Source: Sipunculus nudus (taxonomy: Eukaryota; Annelida; Sipuncula; Golfingiida; Sipunculidae). Taken from it: a stretch of DNA of 64,000 nt. A model generated the notes under the pieces. That model ran no database searches, was not told the DNA's origin, and saw nothing but the letters and a program-made list of their open reading frames with translations. How positions within the stretch are numbered: position 1 is the first letter of the stretch; each line of letters begins with the position of its first letter. Of this stretch, positions 26,060 through 38,904 are shown in pieces. The DNA lies in NCBI GenBank assembly GCA_026874595.1, contig CM049313.1, positions 29,448,008-29,512,007 on the forward strand, given 5' to 3'. The position numbers and the translations under genes are program-made.

Positions 26060-27337
26060 TCCTTTAAGAAATTAAGGAAAACCTCAATTTTTTATTAAAA
26101 TCATTTTTACACTTCAGGAATGCCTAATATCAAAACCACTTTTTTTCTTCATATTATCCATAAATAATTATCTATATATAACCTATGTACATGCCTGAAA
26201 TTAGGTCAGTACTATATAATTTAAAAAAGTTATGGGCCCAAACATTAGCAATTTTAAAATTTTGCCCAGCTTTGACCAAGGCACGTTTTTTTCTTGTAAG
26301 TACATTTGATTTAATTTTCACAGCCAGTTTACATATTGATTTAATCTGATGAATTTTGAAATTTGAAAGTATAAGCTTAAAAAATAGTCTAGCTATTGAT
26401 TTTTTTAGAGGCCTTAATGTATTTGTATTTTCTAGCATCATGACCCAACTTTTGTTAACTACAGCTTTGCCTGGTAATCCAAAAATTGGCATAATGTTAG
26501 ATGTCATAATAAAAATTCATATTCTTCCATACATTTCCTATGTACATACCAAAATTTTGGTCAGTATTGCATAATTTGTTGAAGTTATAGGCCCAAACAT
26601 AATGCACCTTGTAAAAAATCAGGAAATATATTTACTCACTTAACCTAAGAATTGCTGATGCTAGAGACTTTTTCAGGGATATAACTTCATTTTATCAAGA
26701 TTCAATTGTATACTGAAAATTAGATCTGAAATTTGCAATTTTGTTAAGTTATTAGCACAAATATAAAATCAGTACCTTAAATTTTGCCCAACTTTGGCCA
26801 TGGCACATTCTTTTCCTGTAAGTACTGTGGATTTAATTTTCACAGCATGTACACATAAGGATTTAACCTGTTAAAATCTGAAATTTGAAAATAAATACCT
26901 AAGGGAGCCTTTCACTCCCCCCCCCTAATTCTGTTGACAGACCTGTATAATAAACAAGATGAATCTTATAATTTCACATTTTTTTCAGCAAGGAGCAGTA
27001 ACAACAGAGACCTCTCTCCCACCCACCCCTTTAGTACACAGGACTAATAAACAAGACAAATCTTATAATTTTAATGTTAAATAAATTCTTTTTGTTGAGA
27101 CTTAAACAATTTTGATTTTTTTAAAGAAAAAAATGTGCAGGAATTTAATCCTAATATTCAAATGTGATAAAATATTAGGACCTAATGTAAGTGCTAACTG
27201 ACAAGATTTAAGAAGATATAAATACTTGGTACCATTTCATTCATATCTCTTAAAGTTGGCCGGGCCTAGGTGTGAATAACACTGTTAAACTTAGTTTTAA
27301 AATTAGGAATATTGGTCAAACTTTGTGGGATTAATTA
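26060..27337 (+). mobile_element. Family B element B3, middle segment
   Basis: Resumes family-B sequence with 'cctttaagaaattaagg' and continues through 'tggcacgtttttttc' and 'ccaaaaattggcataatgttagatgt' landmarks. Its left edge does not match the B position where D1 entered, so a piece of B and the end of D1 were deleted, or E brought together two B units. F interrupts it at 27338. Confidence 0.5.
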
Positions 27338-29926
27338 TGCACCCGCCACAAAGTGGCCGGGGCATATAGTTTTACCCATGTCTGTCATTCCGTCCTTCCG
27401 TCATTCCGAAATCAAACAGTTGTACGGACTTTTTTCGCAATGCCTGCAGATATTGGCCTGATTTTTGGTGTGTGGGCAGATATAGACCAGTTACAGACGA
27501 GTTCACGTTTCGTCCCAGTTGACCTACTTTTGATCGTTTTACGGCTCCTAAACTTAGAAAATTTCATGAAAAATAGAAATTTCATGACAAATACACATGT
27601 ACGGACTTTTTTTCGCAATGCCTGCAGATATTGGCCTGATTTTTGGTGTGTAGGCAGATAATGACCAGTTACAGATCGAGTTCGCGTTTCTTCCCAGTTG
27701 ACCTACTTTTGACTGTTTGACGGCTCCTAAACTTAGAAAATTTCATGAAAAATAGAAATTTTCATGACAAATACACATGTACGGACTTTTTTTCGCAATG
27801 CCTGCAGATATTGGCCTGATTTTTTGTGTGTGGGCAGATAATGATAGGTTACAGATCGAGTGTGCGTTTCTTCCTAGTTGACCTACTTTTGAACGTTTTA
27901 CGCCTCCTTAACTTAGAAAATTTCATGAAAAATAGAAATATTCATGACAGATACACATGTACGGACTTTTTTTCGCAATGCCTGCAGATATTATCTTGAT
28001 TTTTGGTGTGTGGGCAGATATAGACCAGTTACAGATCAAGTTCGTGTTTCGTCCCGGTTGATCTTCTTTTGACCGTTTTACGGCTCCTGAACATAGAAAA
28101 TTTCATGAAAAATATGAAATTTCATGACAAATACACATGTACGGACTTTTTTTCGCAATGCCTGCAGATATTGGCCTGATTTTTGGTGTGTTGGCAGATA
28201 TTGACCAGTTACAGATCGAGTTAGCGTTTTGTCCCAGTTGACCTAATTTTGACCATTTGACGGTGCTCTAACATAGAAAATTTCATAAAAAAGTGCACAT
28301 GCATAGACTTTTTTTCGCAGTGCCTGCAGATACGGGCCTGATTTTTGGTGTGTAGGCAGATATTGACCAGTTACAGATCGAGTTCTTGTTTTGTCCCAGT
28401 TGACCTACTTTTGACCATTTGACTGCTCCTGAACATAGAAAGTTTCATGAAAAATAGAAATTTTCATAACAAATGCATATGTACTGACTTTTTTTCCTCA
28501 ATGCCTGCAGATACCCCCCTGATTTTTTATGTGTGGCCAGATAATGACAGTTACAGATCAAGTTCGCGTTTTGTCCCGGTTGACCTACTTTTGAACGTTT
28601 TACGCCTCCTTAACTTAGAAAATTTCATGAAAAATAGAAATATTCATGACAGATACACATGTACGGATTTTTTTTCGCAATGCCTGCAGATATTGGCTTG
28701 ATTTTTGGTGTGTGGGCAGATATAGACCAGTTTCAGATCAAGTTCGTGTTTGTCCCAGTTGATCTTCTTTTGACCGTTTGACTGCTCCTGAACTTAGAAA
28801 ATTTCATGAAAAATAGAAATTTTCATGACAAATACACATGTACGGACTTTTTTTCACAGTGCCTGCAGATATTGGCCTGATTTTTGGTGTGTTGGCAGAT
28901 AATGACCAGTTACAGATCGAGTTTGCGTTTCTTCCCAGTTGACCTACTTTTGAACGTTTTACGCCTCCTTAACTTAGAAAATTTCATGAAAAATAGAAAT
29001 ATTCATGACAGATACACATGTACGGACTTTTTTTCGCAATGCCTGCAGATATTGGCTTGATTTTTGGTGTGTGGGCAGATATAGACCAGTTACAGATCAA
29101 GTTTGTGTTTCGTCCCGGTTGATCTTCTTTTGACCGTTTTACGGCTCCTGAACATAGAAAATTTCATGAAAAATATGAAATTTCATGACAAATACACATG
29201 TACGGACTTTTTTTCGCAATGCCTGCAGATATTGGCCTGATTTTTGGTGTGTTGGCAGATATTGACCAGTTACAGATCGAGTTCGCGTTTTGTCCCAGTT
29301 GACCTAATTTTGACCATTTGACGGTGCTCTAACATAGAAAATTTCATAAAAAAGTGCACATGCATAGACTTTTTTTCGCAGTGCCTGCAGATATGGGCCT
29401 GATTTTTGGTGTGTAGGCAGATATTGACCAGTTACAGATCGAGTTCTTGTTTTGTCCCAGTTGACCTACTTTTGACCATTTGACTGCTCCTGAACATAGA
29501 AAGTTTCATGAAAAATAGAAATTTTCATAACAAATGCATATGTACTGACTTTTTTTCCTCAATGCCTGCAGATACCCCCCTGATTTTTTATGTGTGGCCA
29601 GATAATGACAGTTACAGATCAAGTTCGCGTTTTGTCCCGGTTGACCTACTTTTCATTGTTTTACGGCTCCTAAATTAGAAAATTACATGAAATTTTTATG
29701 GAAAATGCACATGTATGGACTTTTTTTCACAATGCCTGCATATACTGGCATGATTTTTGGTGTGTTGCTTGATAATGACCCGTTACAGATAGAGTTTGCA
29801 TTTTGCCCTTGTTGACCTACTTTTGACCATACGACACCTCCTGAACTTAAAAAATTTTTCAAAATTTTACAAATGTTTCTAATTTGCCCCAGGCGGGGGC
29901 ATTCGTGTCGTTCCAACACATCTAGT
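27338..29926 (+). mobile_element. Family F rolling-circle-like element (complete)
   Basis: The 5' end is a 27-nt imperfect hairpin (27338-27364: TGCACCCGCCAC, AAA, GTGGCCGGGGCA) followed by a TCCGTCCTTCCGTC patch. The 3' end has GGCGGGGGCA (inverse of the 5' TGCACCCGCC with one mismatch), the stem-loop GTGT...ACAC at about 29905-29919 and the terminus CTAGT at 29922-29926. The interior is about 13 tandem units of about 177-180 bp. It interrupts B3 cleanly. No transposase ORF. Confidence 0.75.
27590..29700 (+). repeat. ~177-bp satellite array with 1061-bp higher-order period
   Basis: Units contain 'tgtacggactttttttcgca', 'atgcctgcagatattggcct' and 'cccagttgacctac'. A distinctive variant with GCAGATACCCCCCTGATTTTT occurs at 28507 and again at 29568, 1061 bp apart, with the intervening variants in the same order. 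This means six-unit blocks were duplicated as a group. Confidence 0.8.
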
Positions 29927-30268
29927 TTTTAACTCATATGGCCATATATTTAACTTTTGAAAACTTAATTACCTTCACACATTATTTGTTTATGAAATGG
30001 AACTATATGACACTTACTGTAGGCCCATTTTTTTCCCTTGTTGCATCACTAAATGGTCTCAGGCCAAAGGTTTCATTTATTACACAGTCCATATGCTTTA
30101 GCTCATGTCCATTATTCTGTCATTTATAGTTTCATTTTAACTGGGCCATTTTCTCTTAACTTTTCAAAAAGTAATATACATGAAAAACCATAAGAAATAA
30201 AATATTTTGCAGTTACTAATACTTTCCAAAATTCAGCTGAGCAACGTGACCCATGGGTCCCTTGTTTT
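29927..30268 (+). mobile_element. Family B element B3, right end
   Basis: Resumes with 'actcatatggccatatattt' after F and ends with CAGCTGAGC (30234-30242), the perfect stem-loop GACCCATGGGTC (30248-30259) and CCTTGTTTT. Its sequence matches the last 200 bp of B4, confirming that F sits inside a B element. Confidence 0.65.
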
Positions 30269-30284
30269 TATTTTTCATACAATT

Positions 30285-30620
30285 TTTTTTCTCTTTTCTT
30301 TGAGACCTTGAAAGATGCGGTCATATGTTAACAGGGCACAAATCGTAACCACAGGACCTAGAATCTTCTATCATGACATGGAGGGAGGCCCATGAAAAGT
30401 CTCCTTGGAAACCTGGAATTAGGTCTCTGTTACCCATGACCTCTGAGCTATAGGGCTTTGAAGTACACCCAAGAACAACTAAAAATTTGATACAAAAGCT
30501 CTAGTATCTCAACAAAAAGTTCATTGATTGCCATGATTCTTTCCATGCATATTCATCATGGAGTGTTTCATCAATTCCTGCTGACTGGTGGCACCACCTG
30601 TATTTTTGTCGATTTTTTTA
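30285..30620 (+). repeat. Family C block, copy 3
   Basis: Begins TTTGAGACCTTG, contains 'gatgcggtcat', 'aacagggcacaaatcg' and 'ggtctctgttacccatg', and ends GGTGGCACCACCTGTA. It lies between the 3' end of B3 and the 5' end of B4. Confidence 0.65.
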
Positions 30621-30626
30621 ATGATA

Positions 30627-32576
30627 TTTTTAGCTTAGCTGACTAAAAGTCATCTGAGCTAAAGTCGTGGTCCATTGTCCGTCATCTGTCGTGCCGTCCG
30701 TCCGTCCGTAGATGTGGCGTGTTTTGAAACCGTAAGACCTAGGAATCCAAAATTCGGCATAATGTTAGATGTCCCCAAGATCTCCTACCAAGCTGAAAAC
30801 TGGGTCTTTGCAACATCTTTCCTTTGAGAAATTAAGAAAAAACCTCAATTTTTTATTAAAAACCCATTTTCACACTTCAGGACTGCCTAATATCAAAACC
30901 ACTCATCTGGTTTTCCTCATTTTTACCATAAATATTCCTCTATATAGTTCCTATGTACGTGCCAGAAATTAGGTCTGTATTATTTAATTTAAAAAAGTTA
31001 TGGGCTCAAACATAATGCATTTTGTAAACATTCAGGAAAAATATTTGATCACTTAACACAAAACATGTTAAAGCTAAGGACTTTTTTCCAGTAATTTAAC
31101 TTTAATTAATCAAAATTAAATTGTATACCAAAAATTAGATCAAAATCTTTTAAATTTTTTAAAATATTAGCAAAAATAAATAATTGGTACCTTAAATTTT
31201 TCCCAATTTTGACCATGGCACATTTTTTCTGTAACTGCTGTGGATTTAATTTTCAAAGCATGTTTTTGTTAGCATTTCAACTGTTAACACCAAAAATTTG
31301 AAACCAGTTGATCAAAACTGTTGATTTTATTCAAGTTTTCAAGCACCATGTCACATATTGTTTACATCAAGCTAGTGTTATGCAGTTTGCTAGAGCTCAG
31401 CTCCCGAGCTTCAGCTCTAAGTTCCTTAAATTTGGCATACAGTTAGATGTCTCCAAAATCCCCTATCATGCCAAGAATTTGGTCACTAGGACTTAATTCC
31501 TTCGATATATTAATGAAAAACTGAAAAAATTTTCCATTAAAAACCCATTGTTACACTTTAAGACTGCCTTATATCAAAACCACTGATCTGACTTTGATCA
31601 TATATAATATACATATTTTTCTATACATTCTCTATGCACATGCCAGAAATGATGTCAGTATTGCGTAATTGTTTTAAGTTATGGGCCCAAACATAATGCA
31701 CTTTTTAAAAAATCAAGAAATATATTTACTCACCTAAGATGAGAATTGCTGAAGTTCGAGACTTTTTTTCAGGAATATAACTTTATTTAATCAAGATTCA
31801 ATTGTTTACCCAAAATTAGATCTGAATTTTGCAAATTTTTCAATTTATTAGCATTAATAAAAAATCAATACCTTAAATTTTGTCAAACTTTGGCAATTGC
31901 ACATTTTTTCCCTGTAAGCACTGTTGATTTAATTTTCACAGGAATTGATTGAAAAGAGTAGCTTTTATTCAAGTTTTCATACACGATGTCAAGTGTTGTT
32001 TACATCTAGCCCACCTAGTAGTTCAGCCTTCACTTGCATTATGTAACCCACCCCAGGCAGCTTGCTTTGGCTTAGCTTGGCCACTACCAGCAGGCTTCCC
32101 CTCTGCCGGTGCACCCCCCCCCCCCCCCCCCCCCGATGGTGCATTAACTAGATGAATGTTATAATTTTCTGTATTTCATTTTATTCTTGGCTATGCAATG
32201 CTACATTTTATATTTTGTATTTACCACCAGGGTTACAATGATTAAAGTGCACATTTAATTGTGTCCACAAAGTGGTGTATTTGCTATGAAAGTGTGGATG
32301 TTCATCAAGTAATTCCTTACTTGAGAAGAGTAAAAACCTCACCAGGTGTGAAATGGACTATTAATTATTACTTTTACTTTTTTTCTTCATGACAGTCTTG
32401 TCAGAGTATTAGTTTGCAATCTTATATTTAGAACTTTACTATAACCATGTAGGAGGGCCTCTTTCCTCTTAGCTTCTCATATGCTTATATAAATGAAAAA
32501 CATTAAAATAGAATATTTTGCATTTGCAAAAATTTCAAACTTAAGCTGAGCGCCGTGACCCATAGATCCCTTGTTT
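30627..32576 (+). mobile_element. Family B element, copy B4
   Basis: Starts TTTTTAGCTTAGCTGACTAA (one change in the 5' motif), has a GTCCGTCCGTCCG patch at about 30693-30707, and ends with AAGCTGAGC, a mutated stem-loop (GACCCATAGATC) and CCTTGTTT. The interior shows two B units. A poly-C run and B-specific 'tggcacattttttc' blocks are present. No coding sequence. Confidence 0.65.
32114..32134. repeat. Poly-C run (21 C)
   Basis: Twenty-one consecutive C residues inside B4. A G/C homopolymer of this length in AT-rich DNA is prone to slippage and sequencing error; the length should be treated as approximate. Shorter G runs occur near 37591 and 45935 at the 3' ends of D2 and D3. Confidence 0.9.
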
Positions 32577-33595
32577 CTCAATTTTTGAGACCTTAAAAGA
32601 TGCGGTCATCTGTTAACAGGGCACAAATCGTAACCACTGGACCTAGAATCTTCGATCTTGACATGCCGGGAGGTCAATAAAAATATCTCTGTGGAAACCT
32701 GAAACTGGGTCTCTGTTACCCGTTTCCTCTGAGCTATGGGGCTCAGTAGAGCGCAAAGAATAACTAAAAATTTGATACAAAAGCTCTGTTATCTGAACAA
32801 CTAGTGCATTATTCGGCATTATTCTTTGCATGCATATGCATCATGGAGTGTTTCATCAGTTCCTGCAGACTGGTGGTGCCACCTGGACTTCTTTGAATTT
32901 TTACGCATTTTTATCTTTATTTTTGGGACCTTCAAAGATGTGGTCATCTGTTAACAGGGCACAAATCATAAGTATTTGACCTGGAATCTTCTTTCTTGAC
33001 ATCCTGGGAGGTCCATAAAAAAACTCCTTTGAAACCTGAAATTTTTCAGACCTTCAAAGATGCGGTCGACCGTTAACAGGGCACAAATTGTAACCATTGG
33101 TCCTAGAATCTTCAAACTTGAGCACCAGGGAGGTCTATGAAAAGTCTCCTTGGAAATGTGAATTTAGGTCTGTGTTACCCATATTTTCTGAGCTATGGGG
33201 CTTTTAAGCTCCCCTCAGAATTATTGAAAATTTGATACCTAAGTAGGAAACAAATCATGACCTTTGGGCCAAGAATCTTCTAACTTGACATCCTGAGAGT
33301 TACTCAAAAGTTTCCCAAGAAACCTGAAATTGGGTCACAGTGACCTATATTCTCAGAGTTTTGGGGTATGTTTGGGCACCCCAGAAATAATGCATAAAAC
33401 ACACAAATTGCCAGATTCCTCATGAAAGGCTAGTTGGATTGTCATCAGATTTGTTGTGCTTATGGGTCTTGATGAACTTAATCTGATATGCATGAACAAT
33501 GATGCCAAATACATTATCCTAATTAGTTGTCTGTGCAAGGACATATTATCAACATGTCAGTCGGCTGAGCGTCATGACCCACGGGTCCCTTGTTG
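32577..33595 (+). repeat. Family C array (about three units) with a B-like 3' end
   Basis: Units begin at about 32590, 32925, 33050 (partial) and 33241, each with 'gatgcggtc' or 'gatgtggtc' and 'ttaacagggcacaaat'. The array ends at 33560-33595 with CGGCTGAGCGTCATGACCCA, which folds with the following CGGGTC, then CCTTGTT. This terminal stem-loop and terminus match family B, so C appears to be the internal satellite of another element of the same class. Confidence 0.6.
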
Positions 33596-33599
33596 TTGA

Positions 33600-34310
33600 T
33601 TTAGAAATTGATTACTATACATATAAAAAATCCAAAAATTAAATTGAATTTAACAGCTTTTTCTTTAATTTTTCCCAACAGTAGTCTATTTTCGAGATGA
33701 TGTTGTTTTTCTGAATTTATTGTGCATTTATGCATTAGTTCCTGACATTCTTACAAATCCTGTTGATAAAATATGAATATTTGACCATATACACCTGCAA
33801 TGAATGACCCATTGTTAATTCTATTTTATGGTATCCCTTGTTTATAAGACGGGTGTGGTGTTCCATGTTCCGCTCCAGATGCATTGATTTTCATTGTGAC
33901 GCTTACTTGATACCAGGAATTGTTATTTGTCTGAACCTGAAGGTGTTTATTGGTTTAAAAATAATGGAAACCCTTTCATGAGCCATTTTTCACATATAAT
34001 AATTATACAAAATAATCATATTTGGGCCATAATATAAGAAGGGTCCTGTGCACCCCCCTCTGGAATTTTATTATATTGGTATTTTTAGATCCCCAAATAT
34101 GTCCAGTTAATGAATTAAAGTGTTAAAATTGATTATTTTAGGACACACTAGCCTTTTATGGAACTAAGAGAGAGACAACAGCGGACAGGTAGCCTTGATA
34201 AGGGGGTAGGGATATATAAATGCTTATAGCTCGCTTAATATTTGACATATTTAATTCAAATAAACTCTATTGTATTTGCAAACAATCAGAAAAAGTCACT
34301 GATAGATAAT

Positions 34311-34362
<52 letters not shown>

Positions 34363-34900
34363 ATACATGTTTTTCTTGATGAAGCAATTAGTTATGATAT
34401 TAATAAAACATCCTAAAGAAATTTTACAGATTTTTATTTAAACTATTTTCGTTAGGGATGATTTTACAAGATAATGTTGACATTTCAAAATTATGTGACA
34501 TTTATGAATGATATAGTGTTATTCTGTTTTGATCACCCTTTTTATGACATGTATACGAGGTGTTCGGTGTTCCTCTCTTGATGTCCCTCACCGTGACACT
34601 TCCCTCATACCAAAAATAGTCATTGCTTTGAAACTAATGATATAAACACTAGTAAACTCTTTATCCAGACCATTTTGAATATATAAGTGTATATTGATAT
34701 TAAACTTTCTCCAAATATGTGCACTAACCCGTGTTATGTTAACCCTTCCGAAATATTGAGGTTTTTGTCCTTTATAACCAGATAATTCAATTACTTTGGG
34801 ATTCCTGAAAAGTCTGGGCCCAGTGCACCAGGCATGGAAAGTAAGTAATAAGGAAAAGTGTCCACCATAATTTTTAGGCAAGTTTCAATTATCATGCATA
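33600..34900 (+). repeat. Dispersed family I, direct copy I1
   Basis: Contains 'ggtagccttgataaggggg', 'tgcttatagctcgcttaat', 'gatccccaaatatgtcc', 'gtggtgttccatgttcc' and 'gaagcaattagttatgat' blocks, with an AT microsatellite at 34313-34359. A second partial unit (33640-33990) repeats the 'gtggtgttccatgttcc' module. The same blocks occur inverted at 38431-39229 and 48197-49680. No terminal motifs or ORF were recognised, so the element class is open. Confidence 0.6.
34313..34359. repeat. (AT)n microsatellite in I1
   Basis: An AT run of about 46 bp at the centre of family I; the inverted copy I2 has an AT run at the matching place (38852-38900), so the microsatellite is an old part of the repeat. 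Confidence 0.95.
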
Positions 34901-36367
34901 ATTATTTATCTAGCTTCTACTGCTTTATTGTTTTATTTTTTTTAGTTGACATTAATTCTCTTGTCCGTTTTATAGTTATTTTTTATTTATGTTGTTGTTA
35001 TTACATACATAGTATGACCGAGCAACATATTCCCCAGCAACACTTTCCTAGTCGTGTTCTGAGAAGGTGACATTTCATTTTTAATTGATAAGAATGAGTA
35101 AATATATCTGTTAGATTATGTGGTGGGAGTAAGTTTGCTTCTTTTCTGTAATGCATATATCAACGGTGGTATGAATGTTTTCTAGTGACCATCTCTTGCC
35201 TTGGGTTCCTAAGCTTTATTTTTCTGTATATTTATAATATAAAAGTTCAATGCCTTGTAAATCCTTTCTGTCATATTGTGTCATCCTTTGACTTTGTACA
35301 TGTGTACATTGTGTAATACCTAATATGAAAGCGTCTGTTTTTATTGCACATTGTCTATTTGTTTACTATTTTTAAGTATCAATTCGTTTAAAGTGTATAT
35401 AAATAGCACTGAAAATAACACTCATACCTCTGCCAATCAAGGATCACCAGTGATGGATCCTGGTCAAAATTTGATGTGTGGTCCATGAACCAAGGAACTA
35501 TATTAATTTTAGCTGAGAGTGATGGTTCACGTTTCACCAACTGGATGCTTGCATCACAGGTGAGCTCAGATTACCAGAACATAAGCGGTTAAAAAAAAGT
35601 CACAACTGTGCATGCGAGTGGGATAAACTTTCTCCATATTCAGAAATTTGCACTTTTCTCTTAGTACCTTTGACTGAAGATGGTCTCTTCCCCTCCTAGG
35701 GCAAAAATATTATCTCTTAATACAAAATATTCCTTGAAACAAAATCATATAATGTTGATCATGGTTGCCGGTTAATATTTCTGGCGGACATTGAATAAAG
35801 ACATACTGGGCTTGCCAAGATGAAGAGGGTGAATAGCCACTTGTGAACAAACGTCATTCAAGTAAAATATGGTGATTCTCTAATGATAAATACATTTAAT
35901 ATCATGGAAGACATAGACCATTGTGACACCTCGACTCTGGTACATGGATTGAGCTGAGACCTAATGCAGCATTAAAGCTGCCAGTATTATAATGAAGAAA
36001 GCCTATCTTGATATTTAGGAAAATTTTAATTCCCATTAAAAAATAAACCTAACTGAATGTCAAAGCATGTTTTTAAAAGAATGTTCTGACCTGTTGGTTA
36101 CATTTTACTGATTAGCCAAAGATGAATTCCCGGCAGTGACCATATATGTTATTTGATTTAAGTAATTTTGTCAGCATTGACTATTATTTTGAATGAAATA
36201 TTGTAATAATACTTCAGGAAAGGATCTAAATATATAAGATTGAGTACTCCCCAAAAGCCATTGTGTGCATATTGGCGGATGTTGATGCAGGGACTGTAAA
36301 GAAACATTTGCATAATTTTATATCACCTATCTGTTAAATAATATATTAAACTACATATTACTATATT
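34901..36367. other. Unassigned sequence, no feature recognised
   Basis: AT-rich DNA without element ends, satellites or conserved coding sequence. One open segment (about 35430-35590) runs up to a CAG-GTGAGC string that resembles a splice donor, but its translation matches no family I know and no acceptor is evident. I leave it unannotated. Confidence 0.4.
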
Positions 36368-37633
36368 TGTATCCCCAGACAAAGTCGGGGGATACTATGT
36401 TTTCATACCGGTCCCGCCGCCGCATATAAATCTTGTTGGCACAATAACACTTTACCAAACTTGCTATATGTATAGATATGGGTGAGAGGACGACACCTAT
36501 TTAAAATGAGGTCATGACCTTGACTTGGAGAGTGTCCTTGACCTTGAATAGATCAAATTTTAGGGAAAATCACACAAATTCTTACATATCTCAAGAAATC
36601 TTGCATGGATTGATCCCAAAATCAAGTTGGTTGAAGATCATGGATAGGGTTGTCATGTTCCAGAAACTGGTGGCGCCACCTATTATTCTTTACTTGTTTT
36701 CGTGCCGTTTAATACCCCCAAAATTGCTACTTGACAGTACTGTGACTGTGAGCATTATAAGTCAAAAACTAATGAACAGATTTCTATTATATTATGCATA
36801 TACATAGATATTGGTTATGGGATGATGTTTTTTTTAAATTGGGGTCATGACCTTTCCTATTAGAGCTAGTGGCCTTGACCTTAAATATTGCCATATGTGG
36901 TGAAAATTACACAAATTAAATCATTAATATCTCAATAAGGGATGCATGGATTAGTCCAAAAATCAAATTGATCAAAGATCTTGGATAGTATTGTCATGTA
37001 CTGGAAACAGGTGGCGCCACCTGTTATTCTTTTACTTGTTTTCGTGCCATTTAATACCCCATCTTTGCCACTTAACAGTACTGTGAGCATTACAAGTCAA
37101 AAACTAATGGACAGATTTCTTTCATATTATGCATATACATAGATATGGGTTATGGGATGATGTTTATTTAAATTTGTTGTCATGACCTTTCCTATGAGAG
37201 TGGCCTTGACCTTGAATATTGCCATATATGGTTAAAATCACACAAAATCATTAATATCTCAATAAGGAATGCATTGATTTGTCCAAAAATCAACTTGACC
37301 CAAGATCTTGGATAGTGTTGTCATGGACCAAAAACTGATAGCGCCACCTGTTATTCTTTTACTTGTTTTCGTGCCGTTTAATACCCCATCATTGCCACTT
37401 AAAAGTACTGTGAGCATTATAAGTCAAAAACTAATGGATAGATTTCTTTCTTATTATGCATATACATAGAGATGGGTTAGGGGATGATGTATATTGAAAT
37501 TGGGGTCATGACCTTTTCTATGAGAGTGACCTTTTCTATGAGTGTGGTCTGATATTAATTGTTGCTGAAGATGGGGGGCCTATTCTTAAAGGGGGGGGGG
37601 ATTAATTGTCTGCGGTGCCAAGAAATATCTAGT
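36368..37633 (+). mobile_element. Family D element, copy D2
   Basis: The 5' hairpin occupies 36369-36395 (GTATCCCCAGAC, AAA, GTCGGGGGATAC; one mismatch) followed by a CCGCCGCCGC patch. The interior is about three units of about 335 bp with GGTGGCGCCACC at 36669-36680 and 37010-37021 and a degraded copy at 37330. The 3' end keeps GTCTG and CGGTGCC then CTAGT (37629-37633) but has lost the middle of the 3' stem-loop found in D3, so this copy is probably immobile. Confidence 0.7.
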
Positions 37634-38430
37634 TAGTAGTAATCCCATTGGAATCTGTACCCTTAAACTGTGTCTGGTATAAGGGCACAGGCTTTGTCCA
37701 TTTCTGTTTAGAGCCCATAGCTTCTCTCTTTTTTCTTCTTTTGTTTTTTTTTACAATCATACATATGTTTTAAAATTAGATTCTTCCCAATGAATAGCAC
37801 ATATAGGATCCCCTCCATGTACGGTACTGTCACTGTGAAACCTCAGCTCCTCTGGCCTCTCGCTGCTGTTAATGTACTCCTTTACCATGTCCTTCCATTA
37901 CTTACGATTGCATGGAAAAGAAGTCATAAAAAGTGATCACTCTGATCCATCAATATACATATAGATTAGAATCTGTGATTTGTTTACAATTTAAACTATC
38001 AAGTATGTTTCCTTGAAAGAAAATCTGAAACCGACATGGTAAGGCATTTAAATATAACAAGGCAACTTATGACTCAGTCATAATATAATTGTAACAAAGA
38101 TATGAAAATCAAACAAAAAAATACATAAAAAATAAGCAACACCAAATAATGTGATTAAGCTGTATACACCGTAATTATTAATTTTGTATAATGATTGAAA
38201 CTGTTGCACATGCCCTCCTGTTCCTTTTCCTTTTGACATGACCAGAAACCTTTTGTTGATATTGTGGTACAAGACCCTACTTATACTGTACATATATGGG
38301 TCTAATGCCCTAAGCTTCACCGTAAGTTAATTGTTAATATTTGGTCTTCCATTTTTGTGGACAAATTCATCACAATATTTTAGATTTGTCAGCATAACGG
38401 ATTGATTTTCTATCTATTAGAAATTGAATA
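37634..38430. other. Unassigned sequence, no feature recognised
   Basis: Mixed AT-rich sequence. Its right part weakly resembles the inverse of I1 near 34530-34600, but the match is too degraded to place a boundary. Confidence 0.35.
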
Positions 38431-38846
38431 TAATTATTATTTGTGATTACTTTTGCGTTCATATGTTGTTCCAGAGAGAGCTCTTATTATTATTAGAGCC
38501 AGTAAACACATTCAGGTTCAGGAAAAATAACTTCTTTATAGTATTAGGGAAGCATCACAATGAAAATCAAGTACCTCTCGACAGGAACATGGAACACCAC
38601 ATTCATCTTATATAAAAAGGGTACTATCAAATGGATGGGTCATTCACTGCATGTGTACATAGCCAAATATTCATAATTTTATCGAAGCATCTTTAAAAGT
38701 GTTAATCACTGTTGTATTTATGCACTAGAATTTTAGAAGTGTCAGCATCATCTCGAATAAAATTATTGTAAGGAAAAATTAAAAAAAGCTGTTAAATTCA
38801 ATATTCTTTCACAATATTTTATTAATATCATAATCAATTGCTTAAT

Positions 38847-38904
<58 letters not shown>

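Noticed and set aside
35430-35590. Possible host exon ending CAG-GTGAGC
   Set aside because: No acceptor and no recognisable protein; one donor-like string in an open stretch of about 100 nt is expected by chance.
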